DNA of 64,000 nt. Source: Corynespora cassiicola. Lineage: Eukaryota > Ascomycota > Dothideomycetes > Pleosporales > Corynesporascaceae. The stretch is taken from positions 1,054,001 through 1,118,000 of the forward strand of contig JAEUWY010000012.1 in NCBI GenBank assembly GCA_022059125.1. Reading direction: 5' to 3'. Positions within the stretch are counted from its first letter, which is position 1. Each line of letters opens with the position of its first letter. Below are positions 41,491-53,410 of this stretch, piece by piece. Made by a program: the position numbers and the translations under genes. The notes under the pieces were generated by a model, which was given only the letters and a program-made list of their open reading frames with translations, was not told the DNA's origin and ran no database searches.

Positions 41491-42730
41491 TGTTGAGAAG
41501 CGCGACAGCCCATTGAGCGTGGTGCTCTCTCCAGCGGGCAACTCAGAGGTCAAGGTTGCAGTCACCAACAATGGAGACAAGACTCTGAACCTTTTGAGCA
41601 AGGGAACATTCCTCGACGAGAAGGATCCCGTCGAGAAAGTCACAATCTACTCGGCTGGTGGTAGTAAGTTTCTGCTTTTCTTGGCTACTCAATCGTCATT
41701 ACGTACACGGCTGCGCCACGGAGGAGAACATATTGCCTGATATACCTGTGTATTGTATACTCGATACACCTGGTGCCACAAAAAAGGCTTGGGCTCTTGT
41801 ATACATTATGAAACTCCAATTGCCTTGTCTTACGTCAGAACCCGACTAACAGAATCCTAGGCAAGAAGATCCCATTCGAGGGAATCAAGATTCGGGTTCT
41901 TACCACCGGTTTGGCTACAGATGACTTTTTGACCTTGGGAGCTGGTGAAACTAAGGAGCTGACTGTCGAGGCTGCCTCTCTCCACACGCTCGATGAGGGT
42001 GGTGACTTCGACATTTTCGCTCAGGGATTCCTCCCATTTGCCGAAGCCAACTCGACCGAGCTTGCAGGCAACGTCGCTTACGAGTCTAACAAACTCACCA
42101 TGAGCGTTGACGGTGCTGTGGCTGCCACCATAGCCAAGGCTATTACCAAGCGCACTGTCGTTGGTTCCAGCTGCACTGGCTCCAAGCTGTCGGCCGTCAG
42201 GACTGCTCTGTCCAACTGCCAGAGGCTTGCTTCCGCCGCCGCTTCGTCCGCCCGTTCTGGCACCAAGCTCAGCACGTACTTCAAGTCTACCTCATCTAGC
42301 ACTAGCAGCACGGTTGCCGCTCGCCTGAGCGCCGTCGCATCTGACTGCGGCGGTTCCAGTGCCACCACCTCGACAAACTGCAACGACCCTTACGGCGGAT
42401 GCTCTTCCAACGTCCTGGCCTACACCGTTCCCACGCAAGATTTCATCACGTACTGCCCCCTGTTCTTCAACGAACTTCCCGCTCTTTCGTCCACCTGCCA
42501 CGGCCAGGACCAGGCTACCACTGTTCTTCACGAGGAGACGCACGCCCCCGGCGTCTACAGCCCAGGAACCGATGACTACGCTTATGGCTATGCTGCTGCT
42601 TCGCAGCTTTCGGCTTCTCGCGCTTTGCTCAACGCCGATTCTTATGCCCTTTATGCCAACGGTAAGTTTCTTCGTTCTCGTCTTTTTCGATACAGGCTAA
42701 CGCATGTCAGCTATCAACCTCAACTGCTAG
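41426..42730 (+). CDS. Deuterolysin, M35 (aspzincin) secreted metalloprotease
   Basis: Three exons, 41426-41663, 41861-42661 and 42711-42730, with introns of 197 bp (GTAAGT..TAG, unusually long for this window) and 49 bp (GTAAGT..CAG), give 352 residues, the usual deuterolysin length. The signal peptide is at 1-19 and a Kex2-type KR follows at about 25. The pro-domain ends at another KR (AITKR), giving a mature enzyme that begins TVVGSSC. Zinc site: HEETH at 303-307 and the aspzincin GTDDYAYGY that follows. The last exon codes AINLNC with the terminal disulfide Cys. It is a heat-stable extracellular endoprotease that prefers basic proteins. Confidence 0.96.
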
Positions 42731-43338
42731 ATTACTCCGGGACTGATATGATGAGTTTGGAGGTTCTGATTTTATGCTGTACATGTTGGAAATATCATTA
42801 TATGTCGAGGCCAATCGAGATATTGTAAATAGCCCATCTAACACATTCCCTCGCGCTATCTTTATGTGCTTGAAAACGGTAATGGTGTCATTCCAGGAAC
42901 AGTTTTGACATGCAAAAGCTTGAGCGGCAGAATATCGTAGCCTCGTTGCTAGATGGGAGGGTAGCAAATCGTTGGCTTCTCATCGATTTTATGCCCTTCT
43001 TCTCTTCTCTTCGGGGAAAAATGGCTACTCTTCATCTACCAGAGCAGCAGATTCCCACCATTAGTCAGCAGAGCCAGTTGGCAGAGTCTCAGGCGAGCAC
43101 ACTGCATACCATCATCGTAGCCTCGGCTGCCTCGTCCCGGCCACTAATGTTCGATCTACCAAGCTCTGACTTCGCGACTTGTTTCCTGTTCTGGAAAGGC
43201 GGAAAAAAGAATCTACAGTCCTTGCGTCATGGCAGACTGGACCCAATAGGGCTCTCTCGGGCAGAACAAATCGGACCTTCTACAGTTGCGACTTGTACAG
43301 GCCTGTATCTTCAGAGCGGCACCCCAGAGCCTGAACGA
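42731..43338. other. Intergenic, convergent 3' region
   Basis: 0.6 kb between converging genes. The long plus-strand frame reaching to 43728 is the antisense of the neighbouring gene's end; no gene seen. Confidence 0.45.
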
Positions 43339-44898
43339 TCAGAACGTACTCCCATGAGTCCACCCCCTCTTCCTCACCCCAAACTCCCCAGTCCCAGTCC
43401 TCGAAATCTTCAACTCTTGCTTCGGCACCAGCAACGCCCCTCCACTTTCCCTCAGACGTCTTCTCAGCTCGTCTTCTTCCATGGCATCCAAATCGCTTCC
43501 ACTAAGCTCTTCACGTATCGCGCCCGAGATGTCGATGATGCTCCTCAGCAGGCCAGGCCTCCGCCCGCTCTTGTACATTCGAGAGCTGCGCCGGGTATCG
43601 AGCCACATGCCGACCATAATGCAGGACCAGACAAAGTCGAAGATGGCCACCATGAAGAGAAAGATGTACGAGAATCCCCACTGGTAGGTCTCGCTGGGCT
43701 TGCAGGAGCCGTGCGTGAAGATGTATGAGGCGTTGTAGATGTTCCCTTGTCGGCCCTCGTACGAGTAGTAGGGGTATCCGAGGCCAGGCGAGGGTTGGTT
43801 CCTCAGCTTCGCGTTGTACAGTGTCACGTTGAGTGTTGGGGAGTCGAGTGAGATTTGAGAGTCTTCGAAAGACCATACGCTTGATTCGTTCTTCTGGTAG
43901 GTGAAGATGTCGGTGCCGTCCATGGTGGTCTGATAGGCAGGCGGGTCTAGAAGGGAGTTGTTATGCATATCTAGATTTCTCAGAACTTGGTCAAGATTCA
44001 TATTAGCGGTTTACTCACACAGTAGAAGTGCAGATTCGATGTCGTTGTCGTCCATGCTCACTACGAGCGGCCGCTCATACTCGATGCGATTGGCATCTTC
44101 AATAACCGCGTAGACAATTGTGAATTTCCTCCACTCGATCAAGTTGTGGTCGAAATCTTCAACATAGGCCTGGTACGTCGCGATATAACCCGTCATGGCA
44201 GCCATCAAAGTCGGAAACGAGAGTACGTAGAGTGTAGAAAGCAGCATCGAGAGCACGGCCAGCCATCGAAAGAAGCGCTTCCAATTCGACTCTCCAAAGG
44301 CGAGGAACTCCTTGGCCAGCACGCCCAGTGTCGTGAGGGATGTCGTCTCGAACGCGATTGCGGTGTACATCTTGTACGATGTCAAATGCATCTCCATGTG
44401 GTACACGAGCCATTCGTTGAAGACGCGGTAGTTGACCCATGCCAAGAGAATTTGCCCTCCTCTTCCTATAATGAGGTCCCACGCGATATCGATGACTTTG
44501 ACTTGGGTAAAAGTCATCGCGCCGAAGCTGAGATTCGGCGTGAAGAAATACGACGAGTCCATGATTCTCCATGTCGCACCTTCAGCCAATTTCCACATGC
44601 CGTTCGGGTAACAATCGCGGCCCCAGATGTACCCCGTCGAAGCCCGTTCAGCGGCCGTCGCCAGGACGATGATTGGTGCCAGCGCAAGCGGTAACGTGGA
44701 AACGATGAGGAATGCTTTCCACGGAAAAGACGAAAACTTGTCCCAGAATGTCATTTTGCCGTGAGTTTGACCCCATTGATGCGTTCGGTCGCGATCGTGG
44801 TCGCGATCAAGATTGGATGAAGAGAGCATCTCGATGCTCGTGTTTGATTCGTCTTCCGCGCGTTGTCGCAAGGCTACAAAGCGCGTCTGCCGGCTCAT
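43339..44898 (-). CDS. Multipass membrane protein of unknown function
   Basis: Two exons, 44898-44019 and 43970-43339, joined by a 48-bp intron (GTGAGT..TAG), give 503 residues. The ATG at 44898 is the first in the frame. Five to six hydrophobic helices are visible: KAFLIVSTLPLALAPIIVLA, a helix around DIAWDLIIGRGGQILLAW, FETTSLTTLGVLAKEFLAF, LAVLSMLLSTLYVLSFPTLM, and in exon 2 SYIFLFMVAIFDFVWSCIMV. A central loop holds NxS/T sites, so it probably faces outward. The C-terminal tail is charged. This looks like a fungus-specific integral membrane family often encoded in multiple copies; I do not recognise a function. Confidence 0.75.
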
Positions 44899-46189
44899 CG
44901 CTCCAAGGAAGCAGCGCACAAAGCATTTCGAGAGGATCGTTCATCAAGAGGCAGACTGGAGGGTCTTTGCAAGTAATCTAGTGTTGCCCACTTGCACTAG
45001 TTGAAGGATGCAATACGAGACGGCGAGCCAAGCGAGGCGCAGCCGTGCAGATCAACCACGAATAACATCATGGGGCGGCGGAGGCGTTGATTTGCAAGGA
45101 ACAGCGCTGAGTTACTCTCTTTTCGGACTGAGATGGCGTGTTTCACTGGGTCTTGATGGGTTGCCTAACGACTAACGAGTGATCTGTTCAGCTTTTCCTA
45201 TGTGTCTTGATTGTTCACCACATCAAAGCATGTATGAGATTACTCGATCAGTTTCTGCAGCAGACCAGAAAGACCTAATCTGCTTGAAATCCCGATATAC
45301 ACTCTTTAGTACACACTATTCTTTCTGCTGTACTATAAGGGGTCGTGTAAAGGGTTGGTGTCACTCGAACCGCATATGCTCGTCTTTAATTTATACAGAA
45401 ACATCACTGGCTTCGCATATAAGGACGCATCTAACCTTACGTGCCCATTTCCTGTTTTCAAGCCTTGATACCACTGTTTCCATGATGATTGCCTACCTAC
45501 CTGCTCGGTACCTTAATGCAGAAGTATGTCACGTGATACGGTCATTGTACCTGCCCTTCGTCTACCCAAGTATATACAGTCGGCCTATTTTTCTACCTTC
45601 ATTTTGAGGTTTTTTATGATGCTGAAAGCTTTCAAATCAATGAAACCGCTAGCAATGTAAAAGGAGGCTTGATTTATCCCCTTTGACTGCTTTGTACGTC
45701 GAATATCAATTCGGTCAGACTGTGGGGCGGTAGAGTCTTGGACACCAGATTTGTGACAGATCTGTAGGCGCTTTGACATAACACACGAACCCATGCTAAT
45801 GGAGGTAGCTACGTTTATTCAGCTTCAAATTATACAAGAACCTACTACAACTATGTGGTCAACAGTTGCAAAGCATTCACGAATAATACGGGGCTTGAGG
45901 GTAGTAAATTATATGAACATAAATTCCTGTGTAATGCTTTCTCATTTCTCATCAAAGCCCATTAGATTGATAAGCCGAGATTTGGGCGGCTCTAACTGAT
46001 AAAGCTTTAGAGTGTCCAAGTCACGGACTTGACCCCAATCTCCGGTTGATACCTCGGTCCTACTTGCTCGTATATTAGAAAGACGTCCTTGCCAGTTCTG
46101 TCTAACATCTTGCTCTTCGTTTCTGAGCATACAATACAACTTAAGAACCGGTTTTAATTTCGACTAGAAGCTGTACAATCGACGACGAA
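44899..46189. other. Intergenic, 1.3 kb
   Basis: AT-rich spacer; a 142-codon plus frame at 45179 has no ATG at its start and no domain. Nothing supported. Confidence 0.4.
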
Positions 46190-46369
46190 ATGAAGTTCTT
46201 TGCGCTTCTCATCACTGCACTACCCATGGCTGTTGCTAGATGCAACGATCCAACGGGCTCAAACGCGTTAGGTCCCTGTATAGCGTGGTGCTCAGACACC
46301 AACACGATGGAGACCTATTCTGTTGTCAACGGATGTATCAAGACTGTGTGCAACACTTGCACTCCATAA
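46190..46369 (+). CDS. Small secreted cysteine-rich protein
   Basis: An uninterrupted ATG-to-TAA frame of 59 residues. A clear signal peptide (MKFFALLITALPMAVA) is followed by a 43-residue mature part with six cysteines, spaced RC, GPC, AWC, NGC, TVC, NTC, enough for three disulfides. Length, cleavage site and Cys count are those of small secreted proteins of plant-interacting or competing fungi. No family is recognised. It is isolated from other genes by AT-rich spacers. Expression evidence would decide whether it is real. Confidence 0.6.
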   Translation: MKFFALLITALPMAVARCNDPTGSNALGPCIAWCSDTNTMETYSVVNGCIKTVCNTCTP

Positions 46370-46737
46370 AAGCCTCTGGTAAGGGCCGCCCTGTAGACAG
46401 CCATTTTGTTGGAGACACTGATTGGTATAGATTTGACGTTGGTCGCGCCGGAAACGAGATCAGGGGTTTGGAAGCTAAGGGCAGACTGCAGTATTCGAAA
46501 AAATTACTGGGGGAATGCTGATTGGGATTATTGTTATGATCGTTGTTAGCAAAGAAATAAATGATGAGATATATGGCAAGCTTAGTGAGCGTATATTCAG
46601 TGGTTCGTGCAGTGGAAAATACTTCAAATTTATCAACAGCATTGATCAATATTCTATTTGCAAGTTCTATGAATCTAAAAGACAACCAAATCTGTGATTT
46701 CCAGTCATATTTTACCCTGTTTCTTCTTGCACATTGT
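46370..46737. other. Intergenic
   Basis: Downstream of the small secreted protein, AT-rich. Nothing recognised. Confidence 0.4.
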
Positions 46738-47653
46738 TCAAGGGTCTATCATCCTAAACCTGACATCGTTCTCCTTTTCAAATAAGTACTCGATCCGTTC
46801 GTTTCCCCAAGATTCTAAAAGCTTTAGTGTCGAGAGCAGGGCAGTCATGCGTGACGGTGAGGAATATATGTATACCCCACGTCGGATGTTAGACGAGTGA
46901 TCATTTTCTAGTATTTCGAGTGCCACTTGATATTGCCATGACTCTTCATCGGGGAAAAATCCCCGACCCATAATCAATTTGAAAGTGTCTTTACCCATCA
47001 GCTCTTTAAAAAACACTTTGAATGTTAGCAATAAGATGCTTAGACAACAGCATAATAGGCACCTACATCGGATAGCCTGCATGGTGTAATATTCATCTGC
47101 AGTGATTGGCTCTGCATCTTGATCCTCTTTCGGGGGTATTGAAAATTCATTACCATGGTCAGAAATCTTTTGCTTGAGAAAGGATTATCGGTGGTGACAA
47201 CATAAGGAGGAATACTCCTTAGTCTTATACCATATCGTTGGTTAGTCACATGCTGAGGCCAGATTGCTTTGAATTGGACAAGCTTTGTAGAGGAGTGAAC
47301 AATCACCACATCCCACCAGCCTCATGTTATCCAAATTCATTCACATGACCCTCTAGAATGATCGAATGCTTGCCAGTTTTGATGGATCGCGTGATGATGT
47401 GTTTGATCGCACATGGATTTACTGAATTTATTTGAGGAGATAAAGTAAGAGAATGCTTGAAATTTTCGTCAAAAGGATTTTTTTCTTTATCACAGACTCT
47501 TAAGAAGAATATTGACGATATGTCTGCAACTGATTCATTGGAGCTGGCGAATGCTGAGCTTGTTGACCGTAGGTGTTTACTCTTAATTTTTTCGGGTCGT
47601 AGTAATTTGTCTAGGTCTTGGAAAATTTCTTTATGTCTACCCAAATTATCCAT
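46738..47653 (-). CDS. Hypothetical protein, three-exon model
   Basis: Tentative model: exons 47653-47345, 47282-47067 and 47001-46738 give 262 residues. Intron 1 is GTGAAT..AAG (62 bp) and intron 2 GTAGGT..GAG (65 bp) with a GCTAAC branch point and a T-run before the acceptor. All three junctions are in phase 0, and each exon ends in a stop if not spliced. The protein is basic and hydrophilic (LDKLLRPEKIKSKHLRST, FKHSLTLSPQINSVNP, LIMGRGFFPDEESWQYQV). No domain is recognised. The consistent splicing supports a gene; the exact junctions are less certain. Confidence 0.45.
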
Positions 47654-48416
47654 ACGCTACGCATGTAATCACCTATAAAGAAAATCAAGGAGAGGCTATC
47701 TACTACATGTCTGCGTTTGTCTCTCTGTCCCCTGAAATTAGTGCGGATTTGAGTACACGGGTGAAAATCCTTTGCGGACCTGCACAGGGACTAACAAAGC
47801 TTGGAGCCTTGCAAAATCTCTTGGGCCGTATGGAGGATATTATCGCAATGAAGATGAGAACCGTCAGACGGTAGAATAATAGTTTCCTGTTATTTCAACA
47901 ACGCAAAATTTAAGCGGTTTTCTTAATTAATGAGTCTTACAAGTAACACATATATAGCAGGCTCATGTATGTGACGTTTTCTTCGTTGAGTTTTGGATGT
48001 GATGTTCGCAGTGCTGTTTTCTGTTGAGACTGACAGAGAACCGTGGTTCCAAAACTCACTTCATCGTTTAGAAAATGTCCAAAAAACTGACGACAGACCA
48101 AGCTCCTATTCCCACGGACAATCATATCCGAAGTAAAGTAAGTTCTGGTCTAGAACACTTCAAGCCAATCTAGAGTTCCACCTGTAAGACAGAGGCGTCC
48201 CGAATGCGGGGTTGGCACGTGCCTTCCGCAAAACAACAATGCAGGTACAGATCTGCAAGTACCATTACTCATATAAAATGGTGATGAGCTCGTAGATCTC
48301 CTTCGAAAAATACATCGATTGTCATCTTACCCTAGACTATCTTCTCCTTCCTGTTGCCCTGCCCTTTTTGCTTAGTGCATGTATACAATGCCTGGTGTTT
48401 TCCTCTAGACCCTACA
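47654..48416. other. Intergenic, tannase promoter side
   Basis: 0.76 kb of AT-rich DNA. It contains a 55-codon ATG frame (47707-47874) without a recognisable feature and a TATA box at 48272-48278 before the tannase gene. Confidence 0.4.
48272..48278 (+). promoter_or_regulatory. TATA box of the tannase-family gene
   Basis: TATAAAA, 145 bp upstream of the ATG at 48417; CT-rich sequence follows, as is usual before fungal transcription starts. Confidence 0.4.
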
Positions 48417-50085
48417 ATGCGCAAACAAACATTCTTAGCAGCGACTACTATTTCTTATCCATTTAGTCTAGCAGATTCTCTTTCATTCGCAGAGTCGTGC
48501 CATTCTTTCGACCCTACACAGCATCTCACGAATACCACTCTCCGCGTCCTGGAACATGTCCCCGCCAACACCACCATACCCCTCCAGGGCATGGACAGCA
48601 CCTGCAATCGTCAATCGCAGAACATACCCGTTGAGTCATGCCGCATAGCTCTGACACTCCCCACCTCCAATCGATCGTCCGTCATATTCGAGATTTTCCT
48701 CCCCACCAAGGATACGTGGACTGGCAGGTTCCTAGGCACCGGCAACGGCGGAATTGATGGCTGCATCAAGTACGAAGACATCGCTTATGGCCTCTCACAC
48801 GGCTTCGCGTCCACAGGATCGAACAATGGCCATAATGGAACGGGCGGCGAAGCCTTTCTCAACAATCCAGACGTAGTGACGGATTTCTCCCACCGCTCGA
48901 TACACGCTGTAGCCGAGGCCGGAAAAACTTTGACTGAGGCATTCTATGGGGAAGCGCATACAAAGTCGTACTATATCGGATGTTCCGGCGGTGGAAGACA
49001 GGGTATACAGGCTGCTTACCTGAATCCGGAAGATTATGATGGAATCCTCGCCGGCGCACCGGCTTTGCATTTCAACTACATGTCCGCATGGCGCGCGAGC
49101 TTTTTTACCATCACTGGCTCAGCCAATGATACCAGATTTATTCCGGCTTCAGTTTGGCAAAGTTTGGTGCGCGACGAAGTCTTGAAGCAGTGCGATGAAC
49201 TAGACGGTGTTGACGATGGCATAATTGTTGACTCTAGAGGTTGTGCTGAAACCTTCAATCCAGAATCTCTTCAATGTAGCGACGAAAGCACGGACAATTG
49301 TCTGACAGCGGAACAAGTGGAAGTTGTGCGAAAAGTCTTCAGTCCATTGTATGGGATAGATGGCGAACTGATATATCCTGGGCTCGCCCCCGGCGCGGAG
49401 AGCTTGGCGACGCAGCGATTACTGTCTGGAACGCCCTTCCCGCCATCTGTTGACTGGTACAGATACGCTGTATACTCTGAACCGTCTTGGGATCCCGCAT
49501 CTTGGACGGTCGAAGATGCAAAAGCACCCGATGCGAAGAATCCCGGCAACTCGCGAGCATGGCCCTCCGATCTCTCGACATACCGTGAGCGCGGCGGGAA
49601 GCTTCTGCTCTACCATGGTAGCGTAGACCAGCAAATTACCGGGTTCAATACGGAAAGATGGTACGATTATCTCTTGCAGGGCATGCAGACATCCACCGAA
49701 GAGCAGGATAAGTTCTTGCGGTTTTTCAGAGTGCCTGGCCATTCACACTGTAACGGTGGTGCCGGCGCATGGCAGTTTGGCCAAAATCTCGCGGGGGCAG
49801 CTGGGCTAGGCTTTGATGCCGAAACGAACATTTTGAAAGCGCTCATCGAGTGGGTTGAAAACGACCGAGCCCCAGAGAGTATCATCGGGACCAAGTTTGT
49901 GAATGACTCGGCAGCATTGGGAATACAATCTCAGAGGAAGCATTGCAGGTGAGGAGATGAAGCGCCCAAACTACATGCTGAGCGGCCGATTTGCTGACTG
50001 GTATAGATATCCCCTTCAAAGTACGTATGTTGATGGTGATCCAGTGGGAATCGAGAGTTGGGATTGCAAAGGAAAACATGCCTAG
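48417..50085 (+). CDS. Tannase / feruloyl esterase family secreted hydrolase
   Basis: Two exons, 48417-49948 and 50007-50085, with a 58-bp intron (GTGAGG..TAG), give 536 residues. Without the splice the protein would end at RKHCR and lose the conserved YPLQSTYV...ESWDC tail. The ATG at 48417 is the first in the frame and gives a hydrophobic N-terminus. The catalytic Ser190 lies in YIGCSGGGRQG. The neighbouring Cys, the Asp in LLYHGSVDQQI and the His in VPGHSHCNGG form the CS-D-HC motif, where a disulfide ties Ser and His together. Many NxS/T sites fit secretion. It hydrolyses ester links of gallic or hydroxycinnamic acids in plant material; which ester is not decided by sequence alone. Confidence 0.93.
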
Positions 50086-50739
50086 GATTCAGGCGTCAAT
50101 TCCAAACGTCTCATGTAGATGCGTCGATATGCCATCTAGAAATAGGCAACGCGCATCCAATGCTGCGACGCTTATCGAACACATGTAGTATGAGAGGAAT
50201 AGCTTCGCCTTTGCATGATGAAGCCATTGCACATGGTGATGTACATTAATAGACCATACTCTCATACGTCATGAGTAGCAAACTAAACATGGTTTCGAGG
50301 CGGATTGAGAACCGTACCTGAACAGATGGAGTAGGCACATGCTAGGTATAGCTACACCGAGTAGCTGCTAGGGGGTCCTTGTCGTTCTTGTCATTCCCAT
50401 TCCAAAGAGCCGTTCCATAGGCCACGGGCTACGAGTATGTTTGTGAGAGCGACGAAACAAACGGTTTTCAATCCAGATAGCCAAAGTAATTGATGAACCG
50501 GTAAGCTTGCAACTCTCGCTCGCCGCACGCCCGAAGCGGACAGCTACGTCGGCGGTCCTAGCGTCATATGCACGGACCACCTAAAAGTTGTTCATGGCTC
50601 GCGACTCTTCTCCCTGCTCCGTCATTACCATCCCATCACTACCCGCGCCCACCAGCCCTCCCAAACCGCCGACTTAATCACCCCCGTCTCCAATTCCTTC
50701 GCTTTCACCCAAACTTCACCCCCCTTCCAAACCGCCAAC
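50086..50739. other. Intergenic
   Basis: 0.65 kb between the tannase gene and TOM22. The last 150 bp is C/T-rich and GC-rich, typical of a housekeeping 5' region. Confidence 0.4.
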
Positions 50740-51383
50740 ATGGTCAAGCTCGAAGAGGTCATGGACGAGGAGTTCCTCCGCCAGCAGGACGGCCCCGTAG
50801 ACGACGAAGAATGGGACACCGACAGCGGTACGCCGACGCCCTCCCACTCCGCAGCTGCAATCCGCAGCGCGCAGCCCCATCTCCAAACCATGCACTGACA
50901 CGCCGGGTCTCTAGAATCCGACACATCATCCATCGCGTCGCTCCAGCCCGACGAGACACTATACGAGCGCATCCTCGCGCTGCAAGACATCGTCCCAGTG
51001 TCGACGCGCCGCTCCATCAGCTCGACGATCGGCACCGCGACGTCGTGGGTCAAGTCGGGCCTGTCGATGGGTGGCAAGACGTTGTGGGTCGTGAGCACGA
51101 GTGCGCTGCTGCTCGGTGTGCCGTGGGCGCTGGCGTATAGCGAGGAGCAGATGATTGTCGAGCAGGAGCGCGCGGAACAGCTGCAGCAGCGCGCGCAGAA
51201 TGAGGTGAGCTTTATATCCCCATCCACCCCTCCCCCTATTTCCAAGGTTGCTGGTAGCGATGTTCCTACAGCCTTGGGCCCCCGAGGGCCTCGGTCGAAA
51301 TGGATAAATTGCTGACAATGGATCTCTAGTTCATGGCACCGGGTGCGCCCGCTCAGCCCCAAGGCGCCAAACCCGCCCTGTAA
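50740..51383 (+). CDS. TOM22: Mitochondrial import receptor subunit Tom22
   Basis: Three exons, 50740-50827, 50915-51204 and 51330-51383, with introns of 87 bp (GTACGC..TAG) and 125 bp (GTGAGC..TAG), give 143 residues. The cytosolic N-terminal domain is strongly acidic (EEVMDEEFLRQQ, DDEEWDTDSESD), as needed for presequence binding. A single membrane anchor (LWVVSTSALLLGVPWALAYS) is preceded by TSWVKSGLSMGGK. A short Gln/Pro-rich intermembrane tail follows (QQRAQNEFMAPGAPAQPQ). Tom22 is the central receptor and organiser of the TOM complex in the outer membrane. The gene for its partner Tom40 lies 0.85 kb downstream, on the opposite strand. Confidence 0.92.
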
Positions 51384-52233
51384 ATTTCTCAGTTATCCCA
51401 AATGCCTTCTCAGCTCGAATCTATGGTCTGAGTGTCCCTCGGTCGGGCCACAATGGAAGAAGAAAGCTTTTCACAACCTTGTTTTACTATAGACGGCGGA
51501 AGAGAGGGGGGGAAAAGGGCAGGGCAGGGCACTCTTTCGGGAGCATGGAAATGACTGCAAGCTTTTTCCTTCTCATTTCCAGTGTAAAAACATTACGGAG
51601 TCGTAACTACTACCCGATGAATGATGTATTATAAGTTTCTCGACTCTTTTTTTGGGATGGCCTTTGAATAATGTATTTCGTCCTGGACAAAGAATCCAAG
51701 TACTTGGCTTCCCACACATGTGCCTTCTACTATCCGATGAATTGATGTACTGCAAGCTTCTCGACTGTTTTTAAACTGTTTGATGAATATATTTCGCCCT
51801 AGGCAAGTTGCAAACCAGTAAATCACAGAAACGAATTGTTACATCGTGCACAAACAGTAGCTCAAGGGGAGTTCATTTTTTAGTAGTGCACATGTTGCTA
51901 TATATACATACACGTCCTGCTCGGCCATCACATCATGATGCAAACGGCCGCGACACAGGATACCGCCGCCGGATATCTACCCTTCATTAGTCAACGCGTG
52001 CGCCTTGCGAACTGCCAAATATTGTCGATGATACGAGGTATAGGGAAAAGTCTAATCGTACGATGCCCCTGGCCAACCGCCAATGTGTCGTGGGATGGAA
52101 AACAGAAATAGCCGGCGCTTTTCGGGCGACGCATGCCGCTCGCTCCCAGGAAGAAAAGTGGTAATACAGCGAAGAGAAGAGTTATCCGCGGGAGTAGCAA
52201 TTATAGGTTTGTTTTTTTGGAGGTGGTACACGT
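51384..52233. other. Intergenic between TOM22 and TOM40
   Basis: Convergent 3' region, AT-richer than the flanking genes. It contains a degenerate direct duplication; no gene seen. Confidence 0.45.
51607..51809. repeat. Degenerate tandem duplication downstream of TOM22
   Basis: Two imperfect copies of about 83 bp, 51607-51692 and 51727-51809, share CTACTAYCCGATGAAT, a TGATGTAYTRYAAG block, TTCTCGACT and an ATTTCGYCCT block. Identity is roughly three quarters by eye, with small indels. Confidence 0.65.
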
Positions 52234-53410
52234 TTAGAAGGGGATGGCGCCAGCGTCGGCGGCGGCGACGCTCTCTTGCTGCTCCATGACTTCCTGGTCG
52301 GCAGCGTCAATGGACACGGCAAGACCAAGCTTAGCAGCGTTCTGGGGATTTGTCAGCGCACGTTTTTGATTTTGGCATACGTCAAGACTTACGGCCTTGT
52401 GATCAATCTCTCCGGAGAAAGTGACACGGATGGGAGGGGCAATCATCTTCTCCAGCAAGCAGCCGACCTTGCCGTTGTTGTCAATCTGGGCCCTGAAGGA
52501 CGACTGGCGGAAATCGTATTTGGCGCCAATGGTGACATTGCCTTCCTTCTGAGGACCAGCCATGGGGCCACCGGGGCCGATTCCTGCAAAAGCGAGGTTG
52601 CAGTTGATACCCGTCTCGACCTTCTCGGATAGCCTGCGCCAGTACGAGGCCTCGAGAACACCACGATCGGGAATGATCTGTCCGCAGGCCATCCATTCGG
52701 CAGTCTTGTAGCGCGCGGCATAGGAGACGTTCAATTCTGGGGGATAAGCCGAGGCAGGGCGGCTCCAGAAGGCGTCAATGCCGAGAGCAAGTCTGGGGGT
52801 GACGGCCTGGAGGTAGCTGGCCATGACCATGCCGGTGATGCCGCCGTCGAGGACGGACGGGTTGATGGCCTTGAGCGAGGCGGAGAAGTCTGCGCCCGTG
52901 TAATCGTTCTCGAGCGAGACCATGTTGCCCTGCGACGTGAACTGGAACGACGACTTGGAGACGAATTGCTGGGTCCATCGGTAGTTGAAGCGGCCCGAGA
53001 ACTGGAGTTCGTTGTCGAGGTTGGCCTGGAGGAAAACCTTCCGGGGGGATCAGCGGTGAAAGAAAAGCCAGAGAGGGTCAATGTACCTTGGGCGAGCCAT
53101 AGAGCACGCCGTACGAGTATGGAGGCTGGACCTGCGAGCCCATGGACAGCGAGTGCGAGACCTGGAAGAGGGGCGCGACACCGAACGACTTTGTGAGCTC
53201 GGCGCGCAGGCCGGAGAAGCTCGAGTTGTTCAGGAAGACATCGCGCTGGACCTCCTTCGCAATGTTCTCGACAGTGCCCGGGTTGGACAGGCCGAGGGCC
53301 TCTCTCCGGTCGTGGAAAGCTGTGTAGACATCACGTAACCGCCCGAAGATGCCGTTCTGGGTGATGAGGTCAGAAACAGCCTGCTCCTTCTTGATGTCGA
53401 GCTCTGCCAT
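52234..53410 (-). CDS. TOM40: Mitochondrial import channel Tom40
   Basis: Three exons, 53410-53087, 53037-52393 and 52341-52234, with introns of 49 and 51 bp (GTACAT..AAG, GTAAGT..CAG), give 358 residues. The N-terminal helix region ([24 protein letters not shown]) is followed by porin_3 beta-barrel strands, with [45 protein letters not shown], and later [15 protein letters not shown] and [17 protein letters not shown]. Tom40 forms the protein-conducting pore of the outer mitochondrial membrane. Intron 2 is a multiple of three and has no stop, so an unspliced transcript would read through 17 extra codons. Confidence 0.93.

Noticed and set aside
47707..47874. 55-codon ATG frame on the plus strand
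   Set aside because: Reads smoothly, but has no signal peptide, cysteines or domain, and nothing upstream supports it; too weak to call.
50625..51362. 245-codon minus-strand frame opposite TOM22
   Set aside because: It is the GC-rich antisense of the TOM22 exons and carries no recognisable domain.
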